Both the position numbers and the translations under genes were made by a program. Below, piece after piece: positions 1-5,510 of a DNA stretch of 6,462 bases (position 1 is its first letter; each line of letters starts with the position of its first letter). The notes under the pieces are model-generated. The model was not told where the DNA came from, searched no databases, and saw only the letters and a list, made by a program, of their open reading frames with translations. Source of the DNA: an uncultured Lachnospiraceae bacterium (lineage in GTDB: Bacteria > Bacillota > Clostridia > Lachnospirales > Lachnospiraceae). The DNA lies in the NCBI GenBank assembly GCA_902795625.1, contig CADBLW010000034.1, positions 1 to 6,462 on the forward strand, read 5' to 3'.

Positions 1-1596
1 ATCCGTGAGAACGAGAAGTTCATCGGCTTTGTCAACGTTGTGAAGAAGGCAGGACGCCGCTTCTCCAACAACCTCGGCGAGTATGTCGACGGCGATATCC
101 CCGAGTACTGCATGGAGTACACGAACGCGTACCGCGATGCTCTGATGGAGTCCATCGCGGAGACCAGCGAAGATCTCATGAACAAGTTCTTCGAGGGTGA
201 GGAGTTCACGATGGTTGAGATCGAGAACGCCATCCGCTCCGGCGTTGCTTCCTGCGATATGATCCCTGTGCTGTGCGGTTCCGGCGTGCAGGCGAGAGGT
301 ACGTTTGCATTGCTTCAGGCAATCGACAAGTATTTCCCGTCGCCGAACAAGAATGTCATTACCGGTATGAGCCAGAAGACCGGGACGACCTTCTTCGCGG
401 ACTACGACGCGAACAAGGATTTTTCCGCGCGTGTCTTCAAGACCATCGCGGATCCGTTCATCGGCAAATTCTCCCTCATCAAGGTTTGCTCCGGCGTGCT
501 GAAGTCCGATTCCGTGATCTTCAACGCGAACAAGGGCACTGAGGAAAAGCTTTCCCGTCTGTACGTGCTCAGAGGCAAGGAGCAGATCGAGGTTAAGGAG
601 CTCTACGCGGGCGATATCGGCGCGATCGGCAAGCTGTCCGACACGCAGACCGGTGACACGCTCTCCACGAAGGCTAACCCGATCATCTACGATCCGATCA
701 AGATGTCCGTTCCGTACACCTACGTTCGCTATGAGGCGAAGAACAAGGGTGATGACGATAAGATCTCGCAGGCTCTCGCAAAGCTGATGGAAGAGGATAA
801 GACCCTCAAGACGGTCAACGACAAGGAAAATCGTCAGTCGCTCCTCTACGGTATCGGCGAGCAGCAGATCGATGTGACCGTGAGCAAGCTTCTTGCCCGC
901 TACAAGGTTGAGGTCATCATCTCGAAGCCGAAGGTTGCTTACCGTGAGACCATCCGCAAGAAGGTTCAGGTTCAGGGACGTCATAAGAAGCAGTCCGGCG
1001 GTGCCGGCCAGTTCGGTGACGTTATCATGACCTTCGAGCCCTCGGGCGATCTTGAGACCCCTTATGTATTCGAAGAGAAGATCTTCGGCGGTTCCGTTCC
1101 GAGAAACTTCTTCCCGGCAGTTGAGAAGGGTGTTCAGGAGAGCGTCCTTGCAGGTCCTCTCGCAGGCTACCCGGTTGTCGGTATCAAGGCTACCCTGATC
1201 GACGGTTCCTACCATCCGGTAGACTCGAACGAAATGGCATTCAAGCTGGCTGCACGCAAGGCGTTCAAGGCCGGTATCATGGATGCTACCCCGATCATTC
1301 TCGAGCCCATCGCTTCGATGAAGGTTGTTGTTCCGGACAAGTTCACGGGTGATATCATGGGTGACCTCAGCAAGCGCCGCGGCCGTGTGCTCGGTATGAA
1401 CCCGATCGCCGGCGGCAAGCAGGAGATCGTGGCGGACATCCCGATGTCCGAGCTGTATGGCTATTCGACCGACCTTCGTTCCATGACGGGCGGTATCGGC
1501 GACTACTCCTATGAGTTCGCAAGATACGAGCCGGCACCTTCGGATGTTCAGGCTAAGGTCATCGACGAGGCTGAGAAGGTTGAAGATGAGGAGTAA
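1..1596 (+). CDS. fusA: Elongation factor G-like translational GTPase, 5'-truncated by window edge
   Basis: The frame is open from base 1 to TAA at 1594-1596 (531 residues visible), so the true start lies upstream; the GTG at 40 is internal. What remains is the end of the G domain, with a G5-like CGSG at residues 92-95, then domain II (about 123-233), III (about 239-313), IV (about 314-431) and V (about 432-513), ending in an acidic tail. Domain IV carries GRHKKQSGG (326-334) and YHPVDS (404-409); the histidine there corresponds to the translocation-critical His583 of E. coli EF-G. Domain V has GDLSKRRGRV and TDLRSMTGG. EF-G moves tRNA and mRNA through the ribosome using GTP. The HKKQSGG and YHPVDS wording, and the absence of tufA downstream, fit an EF-G paralogue (FusA2-like) better than the str-operon copy. 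I see no tetracycline-resistance (TetM) signature. The GTPase motifs G1-G4 are outside the window, so catalytic competence cannot be judged. The family is certain; the paralogue assignment is inference. Confidence 0.93.
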   Translation: MRENEKFIGFVNVVKKAGRRFSNNLGEYVDGDIPEYCMEYTNAYRDALMESIAETSEDLMNKFFEGEEFTMVEIENAIRSGVASCDMIPVLCGSGVQARGTFALLQAIDKYFPSPNKNVITGMSQKTGTTFFADYDANKDFSARVFKTIADPFIGKFSLIKVCSGVLKSDSVIFNANKGTEEKLSRLYVLRGKEQIEVKELYAGDIGAIGKLSDTQTGDTLSTKANPIIYDPIKMSVPYTYVRYEAKNKGDDDKISQALAKLMEEDKTLKTVNDKENRQSLLYGIGEQQIDVTVSKLLARYKVEVIISKPKVAYRETIRKKVQVQGRHKKQSGGAGQFGDVIMTFEPSGDLETPYVFEEKIFGGSVPRNFFPAVEKGVQESVLAGPLAGYPVVGIKATLIDGSYHPVDSNEMAFKLAARKAFKAGIMDATPIILEPIASMKVVVPDKFTGDIMGDLSKRRGRVLGMNPIAGGKQEIVADIPMSELYGYSTDLRSMTGGIGDYSYEFARYEPAPSDVQAKVIDEAEKVEDEE

Positions 1597-1672
1597 CCGG
1601 TTTTCGGTTTTCTTTCAGGTGCACTGCCGAAAGGTACGTGCCTGCAGTAATGCGAATGTTGATACTTTTTAC

Positions 1673-1702
1673 GGAGGGAACTGTCTTCGGACAGTTCCCT
1701 TC
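1673..1702 (+). terminator. UUCG-loop hairpin, probable terminator of the EF-G-like gene
   Basis: A perfect 11-bp stem (1675-1685 with 1690-1700) closes on a TTCG tetraloop. It can be extended by one G-U and one G-C pair to 1673-1702. It lies about 75 bases after the stop codon and before the next promoter, as expected of a terminator. The following bases (CACGTTTGTCT) are only weakly T-rich, so intrinsic termination is probable rather than certain; an mRNA 3'-end stabiliser is the alternative. Confidence 0.55.
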
Positions 1703-1736
1703 ACGTTTGTCTGCAGTGGTTATCGTAACGGCGCTT

Positions 1737-1789
1737 CTGCGGCGTCGGACAGAGGTTTTTTACGGCAGCTGCGGCGGTTTTCTGCGGCG
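1737..1789 (+). repeat. Three copies of CTGCGGCG upstream of the yqeG-aroK promoter
   Basis: The octamer CTGCGGCG occurs at 1737-1744, 1769-1776 and 1782-1789; the first and third copies share the longer TTCTGCGGCG. The last copy ends 7 bases before the -35 box. Spacings are uneven (32 and 13 bases between starts). It may be simple GC-rich drift or a set of binding sites; nothing in the sequence decides this. Confidence 0.35.
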
Positions 1790-1796
1790 GCGTTTA

Positions 1797-1825
1797 TTGA
1801 CAACCGCGGGAAAGATTGTTACACT
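1797..1825 (+). promoter_or_regulatory. Sigma-A-type promoter for yqeG-aroK, aroQ and pepP
   Basis: A perfect TTGACA (-35) at 1797-1802 is followed by a 17-base spacer and TACACT (-10) at 1820-1825. The -10 is preceded by TGT, an extended -10 element. Initiation is expected near 1832, giving a leader of about 40 bases to the ATG at 1872. No other promoter of this quality is seen before efp, so it probably serves the three genes up to 4562. Confidence 0.8.
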
Positions 1826-1871
1826 GTGAGAGAAGCATGGGCAGTATGCCTGTGCGGGATGGGAGTACGGT

Positions 1872-2903
1872 ATGTTTCGAAGGTTTTATCCTGCGGAGAT
1901 GGCCGAATCCTCGTATGACATCAATTACGAGGAGCTGTACCGGAAGGGGTACCGCGGTCTGATCTATGACATCGATAACACGCTCGTTGAGCACGGCGCC
2001 GACGCAAACGCGGAGGTAGTCGCGCTGTTCCGTCGTTTGAACAAGATCGGTTTCCGCATTTGTCTGCTTTCCAACAATAAGGCACCGCGGGTGCGCCGGT
2101 TTTATCGCGGAGCGCGTGTCAAGGGAGTCAAGCTTCACTACATTTTCAACGCGCAGAAGCCGCGCCGCCGCAATTATCTGAAGGCGATGGTGCTGATGCG
2201 CACGACGAAGAAAAATACTCTTTTCATCGGAGATCAGCTGTTCACCGACGTGTACGGTGCCAACCGCTCCGGCATTCGTTCAATCCTTGTCAAGCCGATC
2301 AATAAGGCAGAGGAGATCCAGATCGTCGCAAAGAGGAAACTCGAGCGTGTCATCATGCATTTCTACCGGCGCGACCGTTGGGAGAAGATGAAACAGCTCA
2401 ATGTCGTTCTGATCGGGTTCATCGGTTCCGGCAAGACGAGTGCAGGGCAGATACTCGCGAAGGAGATGGGCTTTGATTTCATCGATACCGACAGTTATAT
2501 CGAAGCCAAAGTCGGCATGAGCGTCTCGGAGATTTTCCGCACCAAGGGCGAAGAATACTTCCGCGATCTTGAGACAATGGCGCTCAAGGGCCTTCTGAAA
2601 TCCGCCACGCACACGGTGATCGCGACGGGAGCGGGTATGCCGATCCGCGCGAAAAACCAGAAGATGCTTCGAAAACTCGGCACGGTAGTGTACTTAAACG
2701 GAGACGAGGAGGAGATGGTCAAGCGGCTTGAGCAGCTCGATCCGAAGGAACGGCCGATCCTTCAGGCGGAGACGACCGAGGAGGACCGCCGTCAGTTGTT
2801 CCTCAAGTGGAGATTTGTCTATCCGATGGTGGCGCACCGCACAGTCGACATCGACGACCGCACACCGGACCAGGTGGCGGATGCCGTCAGGGACGCGCTG
2901 TAA
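1872..2903 (+). CDS. aroK: Fused YqeG-type HAD-IIIA phosphatase and shikimate kinase
   Basis: A single 343-residue frame contains two enzymes. Residues 1-170 are a YqeG-family HAD-IIIA phosphatase: nucleophile and acid in DIDNT (D33, D35), motif II SNN (67-69), motif III lysine in QKP (K96), and motif IV GDQLFTD (D121, D126). Related yeast Gep4 dephosphorylates phosphatidylglycerophosphate; the substrate here is unknown. Residues 173-343 are a full-length shikimate kinase, which converts shikimate plus ATP to shikimate 3-phosphate in the cytosol: P-loop GFIGSGKT (182-189), shikimate-binding DTD (D205, D207), R231, lid arginine in ERP (R294) and R314. The family Gly-Gly-Gly motif reads Gly-Ala-Gly (253-255). 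GGGAG at 1861-1865 lies 6 bases before the ATG, and the N-terminus matches YqeG proteins, supporting this start. B. subtilis YqeG stands alone at about 170 residues, so the two halves add up to two normal-length proteins with virtually no linker. aroQ follows after 112 bases. Domain identities are firm; a functional link between them is inference. Confidence 0.93.
   Translation: MFRRFYPAEMAESSYDINYEELYRKGYRGLIYDIDNTLVEHGADANAEVVALFRRLNKIGFRICLLSNNKAPRVRRFYRGARVKGVKLHYIFNAQKPRRRNYLKAMVLMRTTKKNTLFIGDQLFTDVYGANRSGIRSILVKPINKAEEIQIVAKRKLERVIMHFYRRDRWEKMKQLNVVLIGFIGSGKTSAGQILAKEMGFDFIDTDSYIEAKVGMSVSEIFRTKGEEYFRDLETMALKGLLKSATHTVIATGAGMPIRAKNQKMLRKLGTVVYLNGDEEEMVKRLEQLDPKERPILQAETTEEDRRQLFLKWRFVYPMVAHRTVDIDDRTPDQVADAVRDAL
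2380..2390 (+). promoter_or_regulatory. Possible internal start releasing shikimate kinase alone
   Basis: At the exact domain junction an in-frame ATG (2388-2390, Met173) is preceded by GGGAG at 2380-2384, with only 3 bases between. A protein begun here would be 171 residues, the usual length of a free-standing shikimate kinase, starting MKQLNVVLIG as such enzymes do. The spacing is shorter than optimal, so the site may be a relic of a formerly separate gene rather than an active start. Confidence 0.35.
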
Positions 2904-2969
2904 GCAGAAACGGCGCAGCAAGACGGACGCGGATCACAGCAGAGTGAGGCCGCGCATTTTCCAAACTAC

Positions 2970-2987
2970 ACACTCAATACACTCAAT
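2970..2987 (+). repeat. Tandem 9-bp repeat in the aroQ leader
   Basis: ACACTCAAT occurs twice head to tail (2970-2978, 2979-2987). It lies in a stretch from 2955 to 3004 containing one G in 50 bases, just before the AAGGAGG of aroQ. The likely effect, by inference, is an unstructured RNA that leaves the ribosome binding site open. No hairpin or promoter is seen in the 2904-3015 gap, so read-through from the upstream gene is expected. Confidence 0.5.
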
Positions 2988-3015
2988 TACACGAAACCAC
3001 ATAAGGAGGACCGAC

Positions 3016-3489
3016 ATGCCTGCAGTTAAGACATTGCTGATCGTTAACGGACCGAACCTGAACATGCTCGGGAAGCGGGAGCCGGAGATATACGGACATG
3101 AGACCTACGAGGACCTTCAGAAATTCTGCCGCGCCGAAGCGCAGAAGAGAGGGTACCTTGTTGAGATTTTCCAGAGCAACTCGGAGGGAGAGATCGTGAC
3201 GCGTTTAAACCGCGCCATGCAGGGAAACTACAGCGGCATCATCATCAACCCTGCCGCGTACACCCATTACAGCTACGCGATCTACGACGCGCTGCTGATG
3301 CTTTCCGTTCCGAAGATCGAGGTTCATCTTTCGAATATTTACAACCGCGAGGCGTTCCGCAGCAACAGCGTGACCGCCCAGGCGTGTGACAGACAGGTGT
3401 ACGGCCGCGGCCTTGAGGGCTATGCGGACGCGATGGACCTGATCGTCATGATCACGGAAGAACGTGCTCGGGAGGAAAACAGACGATGA
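3016..3489 (+). CDS. aroQ: 3-Dehydroquinate dehydratase, type II
   Basis: This gene encodes 157 residues, slightly longer than the usual 145-150, the excess being a charged C-terminus. The enzyme removes water from 3-dehydroquinate to give 3-dehydroshikimate, the third shikimate-pathway step, in the cytosol, usually as a dodecamer. Type II hallmarks are all present: NGPNLN (11-16), the lid loop with R21 and catalytic Y26 in REPEIYG, QSNSEGE (53-59), INPAAYTHYS (77-86, with N78 and H84), and EVHLSN (102-107) with catalytic H104, then REAFR (111-115). The frame is open upstream to 2728 through the fused kinase gene, but the start at 3016 is fixed by AAGGAGG at 3003-3009 with 6-base spacing and by the conserved N-terminus. 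Its stop overlaps the next start (ATGA, 3486-3489), indicating translational coupling with pepP. The same aroQ-peptidase-efp order occurs in B. subtilis (yqhS-yqhT-efp). Confidence 0.97.
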   Translation: MPAVKTLLIVNGPNLNMLGKREPEIYGHETYEDLQKFCRAEAQKRGYLVEIFQSNSEGEIVTRLNRAMQGNYSGIIINPAAYTHYSYAIYDALLMLSVPKIEVHLSNIYNREAFRSNSVTAQACDRQVYGRGLEGYADAMDLIVMITEERAREENRR

Positions 3490-4562
3490 GATCATGGGAG
3501 CGTGCGCTGCCGATCCTGGCGGAGCATTCCGCGGACGCGATGATCGTCCGCGATATAGCAAACATACGTTACCTTACGGGATACACGAACGACACCGGCG
3601 TGCTCGTCATCACAAAGGACGGCTTCGCCGGACTGATCACCGATTTCCGGTTCCTGTTCCAGGCGAGATCGGAGGCGAAGGACTGCGAGATCCTCGATGT
3701 GGCAGGCACTTCATACTCGGAGCTGATCAGCCGGATCCTCACGGAGCACGGCGCGGCCAATGCTGCCTTTGAGCGTGACACGACGAAGTACGGCGAGTAC
3801 GAGGCGATGCAGAATGCCTGTTCGCAGGAACTGATCCCTGTCGACAACGTGCTCATTGAACTTCGGAAAATAAAAACCGCCGACGAGCTTGCGAAGCTTC
3901 GAAAGGCGGAACACATCGGCGATCTGGCGTACGAGCGGATCCTCGGCGACTTAAAGCCCGGCGTGACCGAGCGTGAGATCGCTGCGAAGCTGACCTATTA
4001 CATGTGCCTCGAGGGAGCCTCCGGGAATTCCTTTGACCCGATCGTTGCCTCGGGGGTGAACTCCTCCATGCCCCATGCCATCCCCGGCGCGCGGCGCCTG
4101 CAGGAGGGCGACTTCATCACGATGGATTTCGGCTGCATCTATGAGGGGTATTGCTCGGATATGACACGGACAGTGGTTCTGGGACATGCCGATGCGAAGC
4201 AGAAGGAGATCTACGAGACCGTCCTTCGCGCGCAGACCGCGGTGCTCGAGCAGATCCGCGGCGGAATGAAGGGGAAGGAGATCGATGGGATCGCCCGCAC
4301 GATCATCAACGAGGCAGGCTATGAGGGCTGCTTCGGACACGGACTTGGGCACAGCGTCGGACTGGAGATCCACGAGCCGCCGTACGCGAATGCGCGCAGT
4401 GAGGAGATCGTACGCGCAGGCAGCATGATGACCGTGGAGCCCGGCATTTATGTCGAGGGCTTCGGCGGCGTCCGCATTGAGGATCTTGTGCTGGTCACGG
4501 AGGACGGATGCGAGAATTTTGCGCATTCCCCGAAGGAACTGACGGAGCTGCCGGTCGGGTGA
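3486..4562 (+). CDS. pepP: M24-family Xaa-Pro aminopeptidase / Xaa-Pro dipeptidase
   Basis: This gene encodes 358 residues, typical of the short Firmicute YqhT-type enzymes. It is a cytosolic metallopeptidase that releases the residue preceding proline at peptide N-termini, or splits Xaa-Pro dipeptides. Residues 1-130 form the creatinase-like N-terminal domain (NIRYLTGY near 26-33). Residues 135-358 form the pita-bread catalytic domain with all five metal ligands: D214 (MDFG), D225 (SDMTRT), H289 (GHGLGHSVGLEIHE), E318 (TVEPGIY) and E332 (GGVRIED). H197 in SMPHA is the expected substrate-binding histidine. There is no signal peptide. The start overlaps the aroQ stop by ATGA, with GGGAGG at 3470-3475, a rather long 10-base spacing, so coupling to aroQ translation is likely. 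Whether it acts mainly as aminopeptidase P or as prolidase (pepQ) cannot be told from sequence alone. Its position before efp matches Bacillus. Confidence 0.95.
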   Translation: MRSWERALPILAEHSADAMIVRDIANIRYLTGYTNDTGVLVITKDGFAGLITDFRFLFQARSEAKDCEILDVAGTSYSELISRILTEHGAANAAFERDTTKYGEYEAMQNACSQELIPVDNVLIELRKIKTADELAKLRKAEHIGDLAYERILGDLKPGVTEREIAAKLTYYMCLEGASGNSFDPIVASGVNSSMPHAIPGARRLQEGDFITMDFGCIYEGYCSDMTRTVVLGHADAKQKEIYETVLRAQTAVLEQIRGGMKGKEIDGIARTIINEAGYEGCFGHGLGHSVGLEIHEPPYANARSEEIVRAGSMMTVEPGIYVEGFGGVRIEDLVLVTEDGCENFAHSPKELTELPVG

Positions 4563-4570
4563 GCCGGTTT

Positions 4571-4603
4571 CCTGCCGAAGGCGCGGTACGAGCGCAGGGC
4601 AGG
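4571..4603 (+). other. Weak GC-rich hairpin after pepP
   Basis: CCTGCC (4571-4576) pairs with GGCAGG (4598-4603), and inside it GCGC (4581-4584) with GCGC (4592-4595), separated by a small internal loop. No T-run follows (next bases CGGTTATAC), so I do not call it an intrinsic terminator. Some transcription may run through into efp. It could be a Rho-dependent or stabilising 3' structure. Confidence 0.3.
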
Positions 4604-4663
4604 CGGTTATACGGAATATGAAATCCCGGGAACGCATTTTACGAAGCGCCCGTGAAAAAATTG

Positions 4664-4692
4664 TTGCAAATATGCGGCAAATGGGATAAACT
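4664..4692 (+). promoter_or_regulatory. Probable promoter of efp
   Basis: TTGCAA (4664-4669), a 17-base spacer and TAAACT (4687-4692) lie in an abrupt AT-rich patch after GC-rich sequence. Each box matches the sigma-A consensus at 4 of 6 positions. The predicted start near 4699 gives a leader of about 26 bases, followed by AGGAGG at 4710-4715, 9 bases before the ATG. This would let efp be expressed independently of the aroQ-pepP unit. Confidence 0.6.
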
Positions 4693-4724
4693 TAATTGAA
4701 GTCTTAGTTAGGAGGATTACCTAT

Positions 4725-5282
4725 ATGTTATCAGCAGGTGAATTCAGAAACGGCGTAACTTTGGAAATTGACAATGCCGTGTATCAGGTGGTGGAATTCC
4801 AGCACGTTAAGCCCGGCAAGGGTGCGGCGTTTGTGCGCACCAAGTTGAAGGATATCAAGAACGGCGGCGTCGTTGAGAGAACCTTCCGTCCGACCGAGAA
4901 GTTCCCGCAGGCGCACATCGAGCGTCTTGACATGCAGTATCTGTATGCAGACGGTGATATGTATAATTTCATGAACACGGAAACCTTCGATCAGATCGCC
5001 ATGTCGGCAGATCAGGTCGGCGACGCTCTCAAGTTCGTCAAGGAGAACGACATGGTCAAGATGCTTTCGCATCAGGGTCAGGTGTTCGCCATCGAGCCTC
5101 CGATGTTCGTTGAGCTTCAGATCACGTCGACGGAGCCCGGTTTCAAGGGTGATACCGCTACCGGCGCAACGAAGCCCGCGATCGTCGAGACCGGCGCAAC
5201 GGTTCTGGTTCCGCTCTTCGTCAACGAGGGCGAGGTCATCCAGATCGATACCCGTACCGGCGAGTACATGAAGCGCGTTTGA
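4725..5282 (+). CDS. efp: Elongation factor P
   Basis: This gene encodes 185 residues, the standard EF-P length. EF-P binds between the P and E sites of ribosomes stalled on consecutive prolines and stimulates peptide-bond formation. Visible are the N-terminal KOW-like domain with loop KPGKGAAF (29-36), whose tip lysine K32 is the residue that carries a post-translational modification in many bacteria (5-aminopentanol in B. subtilis, beta-lysine in E. coli), two OB-fold domains, and the C-terminal signature region near residues 150-182 ([25 protein letters not shown] region). The loop has lysine, not the arginine of rhamnosylated EF-P. No modification enzyme is encoded in the window, so the modification type is unknown. 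The start is supported by AGGAGG 9 bases upstream and by the conserved [10 protein letters not shown] opening. The gene has its own probable promoter, ends at a strong terminator, and follows an Xaa-Pro peptidase gene, as in Bacillus. Confidence 0.98.
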   Translation: MLSAGEFRNGVTLEIDNAVYQVVEFQHVKPGKGAAFVRTKLKDIKNGGVVERTFRPTEKFPQAHIERLDMQYLYADGDMYNFMNTETFDQIAMSADQVGDALKFVKENDMVKMLSHQGQVFAIEPPMFVELQITSTEPGFKGDTATGATKPAIVETGATVLVPLFVNEGEVIQIDTRTGEYMKRV

Positions 5283-5306
5283 TTTTATCAAAACGGATCG
5301 AGCAGA

Positions 5307-5340
5307 AGCCATCCCGCAGTTTGCGGGGTGGCTTTTTTAT
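5307..5340 (+). terminator. Intrinsic terminator after efp
   Basis: A 12-bp stem (5307-5318 with 5322-5333, one T-G wobble) with a very short loop is followed by six T (5333-5338). It begins 24 bases after the efp stop and cleanly separates efp from degV. Confidence 0.93.
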
Positions 5341-5405
5341 CGGCGGTTATTCACTCAGTTTATAAAAATATAAGAATTTTCCGGCGAAAAAGAGAGTTTG
5401 TTTCC

Positions 5406-5433
5406 TTGCAATCCTGCGTCGGGGAATTATAAT
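5406..5433 (+). promoter_or_regulatory. Sigma-A-type promoter of degV
   Basis: TTGCAA (5406-5411), a 16-base spacer and a perfect TATAAT (5428-5433). AT-rich DNA at 5356-5380 and the A/T tracts between there and the -35 might act as an upstream element. Initiation is expected near 5440, leaving a leader of about 70 bases before the ATG at 5511. The rest of the 5341-5510 gap shows no gene or stable hairpin; it contains only a possible short leader frame starting GTG at 5456. Confidence 0.78.
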
Positions 5434-5510
5434 TATACCAAACGGAGTGATATAAGTGCCGGAGTACGCGCATCGGACAATGCGGGCGCGGGGCACGGTC
5501 GGAGGAAACT

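Noticed and set aside
1837..1871. Upstream ATG at 1837 before the yqeG-aroK start
   Set aside because: It would begin within a few bases of the predicted transcript start, leaving no room for a ribosome binding site, and its frame differs from the main gene.
1511..1918. 135-codon + strand frame spanning the gap after the EF-G-like gene
   Set aside because: It runs from inside one conserved gene into another across a hairpin and a strong promoter. It has no ribosome binding site and resembles no protein family I know.
2728..3015. In-frame upstream extension of aroQ
   Set aside because: This part overlaps the end of the kinase gene in another frame, is Arg/Ser-rich nonsense, and a strong AAGGAGG fixes the start at 3016.
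3951..4637. 228-codon frame on the - strand opposite pepP
   Set aside because: It is antisense to the metal-binding catalytic domain of pepP, has no ribosome binding site before its ATG and no recognisable domain.
4731..5312. 193-codon - strand frame opposite efp
   Set aside because: It is a complete shadow of efp, begins in the sequence of the efp terminator region and has no domain signature.
5341..5510. Riboswitch or small RNA in the leader before degV
   Set aside because: Apart from the promoter, the leader is only about 70 bases with no stable paired structure or conserved riboswitch core that I can see.
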